Shown: piece after piece, positions 1 through 9,015 of the stretch
How the letters are laid out: each line of letters begins with the position of its first letter
Numbering within the stretch: position 1 is the first letter of the stretch
Origin: Skermanella rosea
GTDB taxonomy: Bacteria; Pseudomonadota; Alphaproteobacteria; Azospirillales; Azospirillaceae
Assembly: GCF_016806835.2 (NCBI RefSeq)
Contig: NZ_CP086111.1
Location: 365,501-429,500 of the forward strand
Direction: 5' to 3'
Length of the DNA stretch: 64,000 nt
The notes under the pieces: generated by a model
The model's database searches: none
What the model was told of the DNA's origin: nothing
Seen by the model: the letters and a program-made list of their open reading frames with translations, nothing else
Made by a program: the position numbers and the translations under genes

Positions 1-2286
1 GTTCTCGATGAAGTCGTTGACGTAGCTGGAGCCCCAGGTCGCCGTCAGCGTCGTGTTGATGTCGGCCAGCGACAGGCCCAGCGCGCTCGCCTTCTCGCGG
101 TCGATGTCGATCCGCAGCTGCGGATTGTCGTCCAGCCCGTTCGGCCGCACGCCGACCAGCGACGGGTTCTGCGCCGCGAGGCCGAGGAGCTGGCCGCGCG
201 CCTGCATCAGCGCCTCGTGCCCCAGGCCGCCGCGGTCGACCAGCTGCATGTCGAAGCCGGTGGCGTTGCCCAGCTCGATGATGGCCGGCGGGGTGAAGGC
301 GAAGATCATCGCGTCGCGGACCCGGGACAGCGAGGCCATGGCGCGCGCGGCGATGGCGCTGACGGCGCCCTCGTCGCTGCCGCGGACCTCCCAGTCCTTC
401 AGGTTGGCGAAGGCGATGGCGGTGTTCTGGCCGCGTCCGCTGAAGCTGAAGCCGGCGACCGCGAAGATGCCGTTGACGTAGTCCTTCTCGTCCTCGAGGT
501 AGTGGCGCTCGACCGCCTCGACGGTCTCCAGCGTCCGTTCCAGCGTGGCGCCGGGCGGCAGGGCCATCTGGGTCAGCAGGATGCCCTGGTCCTCGTTGGG
601 CAGGAAGGCGGCGGGCAGGCGGACGAACAGGACGCCCAGGCCGGCGACGATCAGCAGATAGATCAGCAGGTACCGGCCGCGCCGGTGGATCATGTGGCCG
701 ACGCCGCGCTGGTACTTGGCGTTGCCGCGGTCGAAGGTGCGGTTGAACCAGCCGAAGAAGCCCTTGCGCGGCTGGCCGTGACCCTTGACCGGCTTCAGCA
801 TGGTGGCGCACAGCGCGGGCGTCAGGATCAGCGCCACCACCACCGACAGCGCCATGGCCGACACCACGGTCAGCGAGAACTGGCGGTAGATGGCCCCGGT
901 CGATCCGCCGAAGAAGGCCATGGGCACGAACACGGCGGACAGGACCAGCGCTATGCCGATCAGCGCGCCGGTGATCTGGCCCATGCTCTTCCGGGTCGCC
1001 TCCTTGGGCGACAGGCCTTCCTCCGCCATCACGCGCTCGACGTTCTCGACCACGACGATGGCGTCGTCGACCAGCAGGCCGATCGCCAGCACCATGGCGA
1101 ACATGGTCAGCGTGTTGATGGTGAATCCGGCCGCCGCCAGCACGCCGAAGGTCCCCAGCAGCACCACCGGCACCGCGATGGTCGGGATCAGCGTCGCCCG
1201 GAAGTTCTGGAGGAACAGGTACATGATGGCGAAGACGAGGACGATCGCCTCCAGCAGCGTATGCACCACGCCCTCGATCGACAGCTTGACGAACGGAGTC
1301 GTGTCATAGGGGTAGACGACCTCGACGCCGGCCGGGAAGAAGGGCTTCAGCTCCTCGATCCGTGCCCGCACCGCGGCGGCCGTGTCCAGCGCGTTGGCCC
1401 CGGTCGCCAGGCTGATGCCCATGCCGGCGGCGGGCTTGCCGTTGTAGCGCGCGACGGTGGTGAAGTTCTCGGCCCCGACCTCGACCCGGGCCACGTCGGA
1501 CAGGCGGATCTGGGAGCCGTCGGTATTGACCCGGATCAGGATCCGGCTGAACTCCTCCGGCGTCTGGAGCCGGGTCTGGGCGATGATGGTGGCGTTCAGC
1601 TGCTGGCCGGGCACCGCCGGGGCGCCGCCGAGCTGGCCGGCCGACACCTCGGCGTTCTGCGCGGTGATGGCGCTCACCACGTCGGTCGTGGTCAGCCCGT
1701 AGCTGATCAGCTTGTTCGGGTCGAGCCAGATGCGCATGGCATGCTGGGCGCCGAACAGGGTCACGGTGCCGACGCCGGTGACCCGGCTGATCGGGTCCTG
1801 GACGCTGGAGGCGACGAAGTCGGCGATGTCGTCCTGGGGCATCGTGCCGTCGGACGACACGAACCCCATGACCATCAGGAAGGTGTTGTTGCCCTTGGTG
1901 ACCTGGACGCCCTGCTGCTGCACTTCCTGCGGCAGGCGCGGCATGGCGAGCTGCAGCTTGTTCTGCACCTGCACCTGCGCGATGTCGGGGTCGGCCTCCG
2001 GGTTGAAGGTCAGGGTGATCTGGGCGGTGCCGGAGCTGTCGCTGTTGGACGAGATGTAGCGCAGATGGTCGAGACCGTTCATCTGCTGCTCGATGACCTG
2101 GGTCACCGTGCCTTCCAGCGTCTGGGCCGAGGCGCCCGGATACGTCGCGTTGATGCGGATCGAGGGCGGGGCGATCGAGGGGTACTGCTCGATCGGCAGC
2201 CCCAGGATGCTCAGGCCGCCCGCCAGCATGATCACGATCGCGATCACCCAGGCGAAGACCGGCCTGTCGATGAAGTATTTTGACAT
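1..2286 (-). CDS. RND multidrug efflux permease (AcrB/MexB, HAE1 family), 3' end outside window
   Basis: Inner-membrane proton/drug antiporter of a tripartite efflux pump. 762 codons are present of roughly 1040 usual for the family; the C-terminal third lies beyond the window start. The N-terminus [14 protein letters not shown] is typical, TM1 follows at about residues 10-28, and the TM4 proton-relay pair DD falls at residues 407-408, the same numbering as AcrB. The ATG at 2286 follows the adaptor gene by 27 bases, so the two are one operon. An outer-membrane channel gene is not visible and may lie beyond the edge. The substrate cannot be told from sequence. Confidence 0.95.
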   Translation of the reverse strand, partial: MSKYFIDRPVFAWVIAIVIMLAGGLSILGLPIEQYPSIAPPSIRINATYPGASAQTLEGTVTQVIEQQMNGLDHLRYISSNSDSSGTAQITLTFNPEADPDIAQVQVQNKLQLAMPRLPQEVQQQGVQVTKGNNTFLMVMGFVSSDGTMPQDDIADFVASSVQDPISRVTGVGTVTLFGAQHAMRIWLDPNKLISYGLTTTDVVSAITAQNAEVSAGQLGGAPAVPGQQLNATIIAQTRLQTPEEFSRILIRVNTDGSQIRLSDVARVEVGAENFTTVARYNGKPAAGMGISLATGANALDTAAAVRARIEELKPFFPAGVEVVYPYDTTPFVKLSIEGVVHTLLEAIVLVFAIMYLFLQNFRATLIPTIAVPVVLLGTFGVLAAAGFTINTLTMFAMVLAIGLLVDDAIVVVENVERVMAEEGLSPKEATRKSMGQITGALIGIALVLSAVFVPMAFFGGSTGAIYRQFSLTVVSAMALSVVVALILTPALCATMLKPVKGHGQPRKGFFGWFNRTFDRGNAKYQRGVGHMIHRRGRYLLIYLLIVAGLGVLFVRLPAAFLPNEDQGILLTQMALPPGATLERTLETVEAVERHYLEDEKDYVNGIFAVAGFSFSGRGQNTAIAFANLKDWEVRGSDEGAVSAIAARAMASLSRVRDAMIFAFTPPAIIELGNATGFDMQLVDRGGLGHEALMQARGQLLGLAAQNPSLVGVRPNGLDDNPQLRIDIDREKASALGLSLADINTTLTATWGSSYVNDFIEN

Positions 2287-2313
2287 GATGGATCCGTGAT
2301 CTGGGCTGCGCCG

Positions 2314-3507
2314 TTACCGAACTTCTTCGGCCTGGGCGACCGCGCCCGGCTGGCCGGCGTCGAGCGCCACCGCATTGACCTGGGCGCCGGGCGCCACCTT
2401 CTGGATGCCTTCGACGACGACCCGGTCGCCCGGTGCGACGCCCTGGGTGACCAGCCACTTGTCGCCGATCGCCCGCTCCGCGTTCACCGTCTTCTGGGCG
2501 GCCTTGCCGTCCGGGCCGACCGCCCAGACGAAGGCGCTGCCGTCGGGCCGGCGGACCACCGCCTGCTGCGGCACCATGAAGACGTCCTCGGCGGCGCCCC
2601 AGTTGACCTTGGCCCGGACGAACAGGCCCGGCAGGAGGTCCTGGTTCGGGTTCGGGAACACGGCGCGCAGCCGGACCGAGCCGGTCGACTCGTCGACGCT
2701 GACCTCCGAGAACTGGAGCTCGCCCTGGTGCGGGTAGGCGGCGTCGTTCGATCCGCCGACCAGCAGGGTGACCGGCGCCTTGCCCTCGACGCTCTGGATC
2801 GCGCCGCGGCTGACGGCCTGGCGCAGGCGGAACATCTCGGCGCTGGACTGGGTGACGTCCACGTAGATCGGGTCGAGCTGGGTGACCGTCGCCAGCTCCT
2901 GGGCCTGGTTGGCGGTGACCAGGGCGCCCTCGGTCACGGTCGAGCGGCCGATCCGGCCGGAGATCGGCGAGGCGACCTTCGTGTAGTCGAGGTTGATCTG
3001 CGCCGTCCGGATCGCCGCCTTGGCGGAAGCGACCTGGGCCTCGTTCTCCAGCAGGGTCGCGGCGATGTCGTCGTAGTCCTGCTGGCTGACGGCGCGCGAC
3101 CTGACCAGGTCGCGGTAGCGGGCCGCCTTGGTCCGGGCCGACTTGGCCGCCGCCTCCGCGCGCTGGAGCTCGGCCTTGGCGGTGTCGAGCGACGCCTGGT
3201 AGGGCGCGGGGTCGATCTGGTAGAGCTGCTGCCCCGCCTTGACCTCGGCGCCTTCCTCGAACAGGCGCTTCAGGATGATCCCGTTGACCTGCGGCCTGAC
3301 CTCGGCCAGCCGCGCCGCCGTGGTCCGTCCCGGCAGCTCCGTGGTGACATCGACCGACTGCGGCTGCAGCGTGACGACACCCACCTCCGCCGGTGGGCGG
3401 CCCTGGCCGCCCTGTTGGGCAACGGCGCCCGTGTCATCACACCCCGTCGCGAGAAAAAGCATCGCGACGGCAATCGAGGAGTTCCTGACTGACCAGAAAT
3501 TCATCAT
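2314..3507 (-). CDS. RND efflux periplasmic adaptor (membrane fusion) lipoprotein, AcrA/MexA family
   Basis: Adaptor that links the inner-membrane RND permease to an outer-membrane channel. 397 aa. The start at 3507 gives a lipoprotein signal peptide with lipobox LATGC (Cys about residue 23). A beta-barrel/lipoyl/alpha-hairpin architecture follows: ELPGRTTAARLAEVRPQVNG, then a lipoyl half motif, the heptad-rich hairpin at about 100-165, and IDPAPYQA and PISGRIGRS blocks. The frame stays open upstream to 4431, but that extension lies antisense to the tetR gene and is rejected. It lies first in the operon with the permease, divergent from the TetR gene. Confidence 0.95.
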   Translation of the reverse strand: MMNFWSVRNSSIAVAMLFLATGCDDTGAVAQQGGQGRPPAEVGVVTLQPQSVDVTTELPGRTTAARLAEVRPQVNGIILKRLFEEGAEVKAGQQLYQIDPAPYQASLDTAKAELQRAEAAAKSARTKAARYRDLVRSRAVSQQDYDDIAATLLENEAQVASAKAAIRTAQINLDYTKVASPISGRIGRSTVTEGALVTANQAQELATVTQLDPIYVDVTQSSAEMFRLRQAVSRGAIQSVEGKAPVTLLVGGSNDAAYPHQGELQFSEVSVDESTGSVRLRAVFPNPNQDLLPGLFVRAKVNWGAAEDVFMVPQQAVVRRPDGSAFVWAVGPDGKAAQKTVNAERAIGDKWLVTQGVAPGDRVVVEGIQKVAPGAQVNAVALDAGQPGAVAQAEEVR

Positions 3508-3594
3508 CGCAGCCCCATGACCTGTCTGTTTTTCTTGAAAGAAGCGACCCGGCGGGCGGCAGGACGCACACCCGCATTGAACCGGACGGCTCTG

Positions 3595-3611
3595 TACTGT
3601 ACGATACAGTA
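3595..3611. promoter_or_regulatory. Palindromic operator, probably bound by the adjacent TetR repressor
   Basis: Perfect inverted repeat TACTGTA-CGA-TACAGTA in the divergent promoter region between the adaptor gene (start 3507) and the TetR gene (start about 3709). A 7-bp arm with a 3-bp centre fits TetR/AcrR-type operators that repress both the pump and the regulator. Assignment is by position and symmetry only. Confidence 0.6.
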
Positions 3612-3708
3612 TAGTGCGCAGGTGCAAAGAACAAGTCTGTCTGATCGGAGGATGCTGAATGGCAGGGGGCGACAGGGTGCATGGGGGACGGGGAACGGCG
3701 GTGCGCTC

Positions 3709-4335
3709 ATGACGCTCGAGGGATGTTTCAAGATGTGCGGGCCGCGAGGGGATGCGCGGCGCCGCGCCATACTCGACGCCGCCTGGACCCTGTTCCTGGA
3801 GAAGGGGTTCGAGCGGACCACGCTGGCCGACATCATCGCCCTGTCGGGCGGGTCGCGATCGACCGTCTACGAGGCGTTCGGCGACAAGGACGGCCTGTTC
3901 GAGACCGTGATCACCCTGAAATGCGAGGAGTTCGTCGAGCGTTTCCGCAACATCCCGTTCAACGGCAGCGATCCCGAACGGGCCCTGACGGATTTCGGCA
4001 TGAACTTCGTCCAGGGCATCCTGTCTCCGGACAGCCCGAAGATCATGCGCCTGATGATCGCCAACGCCGACCAGCTGCCCAGGGCGATCGACGCCTTCCT
4101 GAAGGGCGGCCCGGCCACCATCAAGGGCATCCTGTCCGATTACCTGCGGTCGGCCACCGCGCGCGGCGAGCTGAACGTCGCCGATCCCGACCGGGCAGCC
4201 GCCATCTTCATGGGGCTGCTGCATGGCGACCAGTACCTGAAGATGCTGCTGCACCCGTCCGAACTGGCGACGCCGGAGGAAATGGCCCGCCATGTCGCGG
4301 AAGCGGTCGGGATCTTCCTCGACGGCGTGCGCTGA
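3709..4335 (+). CDS. TetR/AcrR-family transcriptional repressor of the efflux operon
   Basis: 208 aa. The N-terminal TetR helix-turn-helix is clear: RRAILDAAWTLFLEKGFERT, then LADIIALSGGSRSTVYEAFGDKDGLF at about residues 15-60. A C-terminal ligand-binding/dimerisation domain follows (TetR_C type). Divergent to the RND operon with a palindrome between them, so local repression of efflux is the likely role. Starts are ambiguous: in-frame ATGs also occur at 3517 and 3652. 3709 is chosen because it leaves the operator outside the coding region and gives a family-typical length; the Shine-Dalgarno signal is weak at all candidates. Confidence 0.9.
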   Translation: MTLEGCFKMCGPRGDARRRAILDAAWTLFLEKGFERTTLADIIALSGGSRSTVYEAFGDKDGLFETVITLKCEEFVERFRNIPFNGSDPERALTDFGMNFVQGILSPDSPKIMRLMIANADQLPRAIDAFLKGGPATIKGILSDYLRSATARGELNVADPDRAAAIFMGLLHGDQYLKMLLHPSELATPEEMARHVAEAVGIFLDGVR

Positions 4336-4351
4336 CACCCGTTCCGGGCGT

Positions 4352-5680
4352 TCATTCCGCCGGTTTCGCCAGGGTGAAGTGGAAGGTGCTGCCGCGGCCC
4401 GGTTCGGAGGTGACCCAGATCCTGCCGCCATGGTGCTCGACGATCTTGCGGCAGATCGCGAGGCCGATGCCGGTGCCGTCGTAGTCGCCGCGGCCGTGGA
4501 GCCGCTGGAACACCATGAAGATGCGGTCGAAATGCTCCGCCGCGATGCCCAGGCCGTTGTCGGTCACGCCGAAGCGCCAGCAGCCGGGCTCGTCGGCCCA
4601 GTCGATCGAGATTTCCGGCACCGTTCCGGGAGAGCAGTATTTGACCCCGTTGCCGATCAGATTCTGGAAGAGCCGCGTCAGCTCGTTGTCGTCGGCCGGC
4701 ACCACGGGCAGGTCGGGCGGCACCCGGAGTATGGTGGCGCTCTCGGCGAGGGCCACCTGGAGATTGTGACGGGCGGCCGCGATGACATCGGCCACCGGGG
4801 TCGGCGCCATCGGTTTCGAGCGCCGGCCGACCCGTGAATAGTCCAGCAGGTCCAGGATCAGCCGGTCCATCCGCGTGGCGCCGTCGCGGGCGAAGCCGAT
4901 GAAGTCGCGGGCATCGTCGTCCAGCCTGTCTTCGTAGCGGCGCTGGAGCAGCGACAGGTAGCTGGTGACCATGCGAAGCGGCTCGCGCAGGTCGTGGGAG
5001 GCGACATAGGCGAACTGCTCCAGCTCGGCGTTGGAGCGCCTCAGCTCCTCCGCCTGCCGGGCCATCCGGTCGCGGGCGTCGGCGATCTGCTGCTCGTGCC
5101 GGCTCCGGTCGGTGGTGTCGCTCATCACGCCGACCAGGCCGCCGACCGAGCCGTCGGACTGCCGGTAGAGCGCCTTGGAGAACAGGATGTCGTGGCGCGA
5201 GCCGTCGGCGAAGTCGATCTGGGTCTCGTAGACCTGGAACGGGTCTTCCAGGGCCGCCAGGCAGGTATCGGTGTTGTCGTCCAGACCGGCGGTGGCCGGC
5301 CCCATCAGGTCCGCCGCGCGCCGCCCGACCACCTCGTCCACCGTGCGGCCGTGGATCGCCGCGAAGGCCCGGTTGCAGCCGAGATAGACGCCGGCCGCAT
5401 CCTTGTAATAGATCGGGCTGGGAATGGTGTCGAGCAGGGTGGAGAGGAACGCCACCTGGTCGCGCAGCGCTGCTTCCGCCCGCTTCCGCTCGGTGTCGTC
5501 GCGCGCCGCCGAGTCGATCGCCGCTTGCTGCAGGCGCAGCCGCTCCGCCATCTCCCGCCCGGCTTCGGCCAGCCGGTCCAGCCGGTGCAGGAGCGCGAGC
5601 ACGATCGCCGCGGCGACGGCCGCCACGACGACGGTCGACGGCGGCAGTCCGGCCGCAGGCCCGGCGGCGAGGCCGGCCAT
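4352..5680 (-). CDS. PAS-containing sensor histidine kinase, Cph1-like HisKA type
   Basis: 442 aa. One hydrophobic helix at about residues 16-31, a PAS domain at about 75-195 (DTIPSPIYYKDAAGVYLGCN), a short coiled coil, HisKA with phospho-acceptor H229 in VASHDLREPLRMV, and HATPase_c with N box (LFQNLIGNGVKY) and G boxes (DNGLGI, GTGIGLAICRKIVE). The kinase core resembles cyanobacterial-phytochrome-type kinases that signal to Rcp1-like receivers, but no GAF/PHY chromophore domain is present. The stop lies 16 bases from the convergent tetR stop. No Shine-Dalgarno precedes the ATG at 5680, and the open frame upstream has no ATG/GTG/TTG before a stop. The partner is probably the receiver at 8558-8998 (inference). 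Confidence 0.92.
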   Translation of the reverse strand: MAGLAAGPAAGLPPSTVVVAAVAAAIVLALLHRLDRLAEAGREMAERLRLQQAAIDSAARDDTERKRAEAALRDQVAFLSTLLDTIPSPIYYKDAAGVYLGCNRAFAAIHGRTVDEVVGRRAADLMGPATAGLDDNTDTCLAALEDPFQVYETQIDFADGSRHDILFSKALYRQSDGSVGGLVGVMSDTTDRSRHEQQIADARDRMARQAEELRRSNAELEQFAYVASHDLREPLRMVTSYLSLLQRRYEDRLDDDARDFIGFARDGATRMDRLILDLLDYSRVGRRSKPMAPTPVADVIAAARHNLQVALAESATILRVPPDLPVVPADDNELTRLFQNLIGNGVKYCSPGTVPEISIDWADEPGCWRFGVTDNGLGIAAEHFDRIFMVFQRLHGRGDYDGTGIGLAICRKIVEHHGGRIWVTSEPGRGSTFHFTLAKPAE

Positions 5681-6045
5681 GATGGCGAAGGCGGCGATGG
5701 CCGCGGCCGAGGCGGCATGCCGTTTCAGTGTTCCGCCGCTCAGGATGGACCCCGATGCCCTGTGGTGACTAGGTTGCGCCAGCTAGGCCGGATTGGTCTC
5801 CTTATTCAAATGACGATCTTCGGGGCGGACAATAAGTCGCGCCTCCAGGAGCATCATGCCCGGTATGGTAATCGTACGAACCGTTCACCATCGCCTCTAT
5901 CCGCAGGCGGGGGCGGATGTTAGCGCAGGCCCGCGGCGCGGCGCACCGGGAGGAGCATCGGAATGGAAGGACGGTCGAAGCTTCCTGCGGTCCGTCTCGG
6001 GTGCGGCGTCCCGCCGGCCGGCTGGGCAGACCCGCGGATCCTTCC
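5681..6045. other. Divergent intergenic region between two histidine kinase genes
   Basis: 365 bases between the kinase starts at 5680 (minus) and 6046 (plus). It is more AT-rich around 5795-5890 and GC-rich after 5920. I saw no convincing -35/-10 pair, terminator or RNA. The plus-strand frame is open back to an ATG at 5917, so part of this stretch could be coding if the second kinase starts earlier. Confidence 0.4.
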
Positions 6046-8520
6046 ATGACGCGAACGCGCTGGGAAAGCCTCCTGCCGATCCTGGCCGCGGCGCTGGTCG
6101 TGCTGCTGGTCCTCGGCGGCGTGTTCCTGATCGACGCGGCGGAGGGGCGGCGCTACGCCGAGCAGACCACCGCCACGGTGACCGAACGCGCGGCGGCGAT
6201 CCGCGCCCGGGTCGAACAGGCCCTCAACACCCGCCTGTTCCTGGTCCGGAGCCTGGTGGCGCTGGTCCGCAGCAATCCGGACCTGACCCAGGCCGAGTTC
6301 GAGGAGGCCGCCGCCGCCGCGGCGGAGGGCATCACCGGCGTGCGCAGCCTGGCGCTGGCGCGCAACGCGGTCGCGACGCACTTCTATCCCCTGGCCGGGA
6401 ACGAGCAGGCGATCGGCCACGACCTGCTGGCCGATCCGAACCGGCGGGGCGCCATCATGGAGGTCCTCGGCAAGCGGCATTTCCTGATCCAGGGCCCGGT
6501 GCCCCTGCTGCAGGGCGGCGTCGCCGTGGTCGGGCGGCTGCCCGTGGTGCTGCCCGACAGCCCGACGGCCGCCATCCAGGCCACCCCGCGCGGCAAGGTC
6601 TGGGGGCTGGCGGTCATCATCATCGACGTGGAGATCATCCTGCGCGAGGCGGGAGCGGCGGGCGCCGGGGACGAGACGGTCGAGTTCGCCATGCGCGGCC
6701 GGGACGGCCTCGGCGCGTCGGGGGAGGTCTTCCTGGGTCGGCCCGGGCTGTTCGAGGAATCCCCGGTGCTGACCGACATCGTCCTGCCCAACGGGACTTG
6801 GCAGCTCGGCGCGCTGCCGCGCGACGGCTGGTCCAGCCGGTCCCCCTACGGCGCCAGCCTGCGCCTGGTCGGCGGATTGCTGGCCGCGGCCTGCGGGTTC
6901 GCGGCGTGGCGGCTGGTGCGCGATCCCATCAACCTCCGCCGCGAAGTGGCCGCCGCGCGGGAGACCGTGCTGGTCAGCGAGTGCCGGCAGTCGATGTTGG
7001 TGGACAGCGTCGAGGACTACGCCATCTACATGCTCGGCCCCGACGGGACGGTCGCGAGCTGGAGCAACGGCGCCCGCCGCATCGTGGGTTACGGCGCGGA
7101 GGAAGTCATCGGCCGGCCCTACGGCATGTTCTTCCTGCCCGACGCGGTCCGGGCCGGCGTCCCCGAGGTCGAGCTGGCGGTCGCGCGCGAGAAGGGCCGG
7201 CATTCGACCGAGCGCTGGCACCTGCGCCGGGACGGCTCGCGCTTTCCCTGCGTCACCACCGTCGCGGGCATCCGGGAGGGCGGCCGGAAGGAGTCGGGGG
7301 ACGGCGGCGAGGATCGTCTGCTGGGTTTCTCCGTCGTCACCCACGACCTGACCCAGCGGATCGAGATCGAGAACAATCTTCGGGAGAGCAACCGGCGCTT
7401 CCAGGATATCGTCGGCATGGCCGGGGAGTTCATCTGGGAAAGCGATGTCGCCGGCCGCTACACCTTCGTCAGCGACCGGGTCCAGGACGTGCTGGGGCAC
7501 AGCCCGGCGGAACTCCTGCATTGCGCCATGGTCGACACGATGGCGCCGGAGGACGGCGCCCGCATGACGGCCGTGCTGCGCAACCACGCCGCCACGGCGC
7601 GCCCGTTCCGCCACGAGGAATTCCGCTGCATCGGCAAGGATGGCGGGACCGTGTGGCTGTGGGGAAGCGGCATCCCGATCCTGCATGCCGACGGCCATGT
7701 CGTCGGGTTCCGGGGCGTGGCGCAGGATATATCCGACCAGAAGATCATCGAGCACCGGCTGCGCCGGACGGTCGAGAAGCTGGAGCGCTCCAACGTCGAA
7801 CTGGCCCGCTTCGCCGAGGTGGCGGCCCACGACCTTCAGGAGCCGCTACGGATCATGGTCAGCTACGCCAACCTGCTGGTCCGCCGCTATGCCGGGCGCC
7901 TCGACAAGGATGCCGACGATTTCCTGGGGTTCATCGTCGAGAGCAGCGTGCGCATGAAGTGCCTGATCCAGGACCTGCTGCGCTACTCCCTGATCGAGCG
8001 GAGCGATCCCCCGGCGTCGCTGGCGGACACCGGCGCCTGCCTCCGGGAAGCGGTGGAGGGGGTGAAGGAACTCGTCCATGCGATCGGCGCCGCCGTGGAA
8101 CTGCCGGACCGCGCCCCCCACCTGCCGGGAGATGCCCGCGAGATCACGGAGGTCTTCCGGAACCTGCTGGCGAACGCGATCGAGTACCGGGCGCCCGACC
8201 GGGACCTGAGGATATCCATCGGCGTCAGGCCGGTCGGTTCCGCGTGGGAGTTCTCGGTCTCGGACAACGGCATCGGGATCGAGGCCCGGTATTTCGACCG
8301 GATCTTCGTGGTGTTCGAGCGCCTGCATTCCCAGCGGGTCCATCCCGGCACCGGCATCGGGCTGGCGATCTGCCGGAAGATCGTGGAGCGCCATGGCGGC
8401 ACCATCTCCGTGTCGTCGGTGCCCGGCTCCGGCTCGGTCTTCTCCTTCACCCTTCCGGCGGCTGCGGCGGATGACCACGCTCCGCGCGCCGAGCTTGTCG
8501 CGGAACCGGCGGAGTCATAA
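6046..8520 (+). CDS. CHASE-PAS-PAS sensor histidine kinase, Cph1-like HisKA type
   Basis: 824 aa. TM1 at residues about 9-29, a periplasmic CHASE-type sensor at about 45-260 (TRLFLVRSLVALV, then EGITGVRSLALARNAV), TM2 at about 272-290, PAS at about 310-430 (YAIYMLGPDGTVASWSNGA), a second PAS/PAC at about 450-565, HisKA with H595 in VAAHDLQEPLRI, and HATPase_c ending GTGIGLAICRKIVERHGG. The core is closely related to the divergent kinase at 4352-5680. The ATG at 6046 places TM1 right at the N-terminus; an upstream ATG at 5917 would add 43 residues without family character. A single-domain receiver gene follows after 37 bases, suggesting co-transcription and a kinase-receiver pair. Confidence 0.92.
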   Translation: MTRTRWESLLPILAAALVVLLVLGGVFLIDAAEGRRYAEQTTATVTERAAAIRARVEQALNTRLFLVRSLVALVRSNPDLTQAEFEEAAAAAAEGITGVRSLALARNAVATHFYPLAGNEQAIGHDLLADPNRRGAIMEVLGKRHFLIQGPVPLLQGGVAVVGRLPVVLPDSPTAAIQATPRGKVWGLAVIIIDVEIILREAGAAGAGDETVEFAMRGRDGLGASGEVFLGRPGLFEESPVLTDIVLPNGTWQLGALPRDGWSSRSPYGASLRLVGGLLAAACGFAAWRLVRDPINLRREVAAARETVLVSECRQSMLVDSVEDYAIYMLGPDGTVASWSNGARRIVGYGAEEVIGRPYGMFFLPDAVRAGVPEVELAVAREKGRHSTERWHLRRDGSRFPCVTTVAGIREGGRKESGDGGEDRLLGFSVVTHDLTQRIEIENNLRESNRRFQDIVGMAGEFIWESDVAGRYTFVSDRVQDVLGHSPAELLHCAMVDTMAPEDGARMTAVLRNHAATARPFRHEEFRCIGKDGGTVWLWGSGIPILHADGHVVGFRGVAQDISDQKIIEHRLRRTVEKLERSNVELARFAEVAAHDLQEPLRIMVSYANLLVRRYAGRLDKDADDFLGFIVESSVRMKCLIQDLLRYSLIERSDPPASLADTGACLREAVEGVKELVHAIGAAVELPDRAPHLPGDAREITEVFRNLLANAIEYRAPDRDLRISIGVRPVGSAWEFSVSDNGIGIEARYFDRIFVVFERLHSQRVHPGTGIGLAICRKIVERHGGTISVSSVPGSGSVFSFTLPAAAADDHAPRAELVAEPAES

Positions 8521-8557
8521 GCATTCCCTTTGCTCACCGACGGATCGGGGCTTCAGC

Positions 8558-8998
8558 GTGCATCAGCTCTCCCATGGCCTGAACATCCTTCTCGCCGAGG
8601 ACAACCCGGCGGACGCGCGCCTGGTCGAGGAGGTCATGAAGGAGGGCAGGTTCCTCGCGAAGCTGCACCATGTGGAGGACGGGGTCGAGGCCATGGCGTT
8701 CCTGCGCCGGCAGCCCCCTTACGAGGCCGCGCCGCGCCCGGACCTGCTGCTGCTCGACCTCAACATGCCGAGGAAGGACGGCTGGGAAGTGCTGGAGGAC
8801 ATCCGCGCCGATCCCGGCCTCACCGATCTGCCGGTCATCATCCTGACCACCTCGGACGTCCATTCCGACGTCCAGCGCGCCTACAGCCGGCACGCCAACT
8901 GCTTCCTGACCAAGCCGGTGGAGCTTGAGGACTTCATCAGGATGATCACCCTGCTGAAGGACTTCTGGCTGACCGCCGTCCGGCTGCCGTCCGGCTGA
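8558..8998 (+). CDS. Single-domain response regulator (Rcp1-like CheY-type receiver)
   Basis: 146 aa receiver without an output domain. Acidic pocket in LLAEDNPADARLVEE, phospho-acceptor D67 in LLLLDLNMPRKDGWEV, conserved T in ILTTSD and K in FLTKPVEL. The inserted loop after beta3 and the LNMPRKDG motif are typical of receivers paired with phytochrome-like kinases. The start is a GTG at 8558 with GGGG 7 bases upstream; longer in-frame starts overlap the kinase gene and lack receiver homology. Lies between the kinase and a REC-PAS-GGDEF gene, so it may pass signal between them or act as a phosphate sink. Confidence 0.9.
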   Translation: MHQLSHGLNILLAEDNPADARLVEEVMKEGRFLAKLHHVEDGVEAMAFLRRQPPYEAAPRPDLLLLDLNMPRKDGWEVLEDIRADPGLTDLPVIILTTSDVHSDVQRAYSRHANCFLTKPVELEDFIRMITLLKDFWLTAVRLPSG

Positions 8999-9015
8999 TC
9001 CCGTCGCGACGCGGA

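Noticed and set aside
217-2283. Long plus-strand open frame (688 codons) opposite the RND permease
   Set aside because: Translation is His/Gln/Arg/Asp-rich without known domains, a GC-rich antisense shadow of a clear efflux permease.
2314-4431. N-terminal extension of the adaptor protein through the tetR gene
   Set aside because: The lipoprotein signal at 3507 is the obvious start and the upstream part is antisense to tetR.
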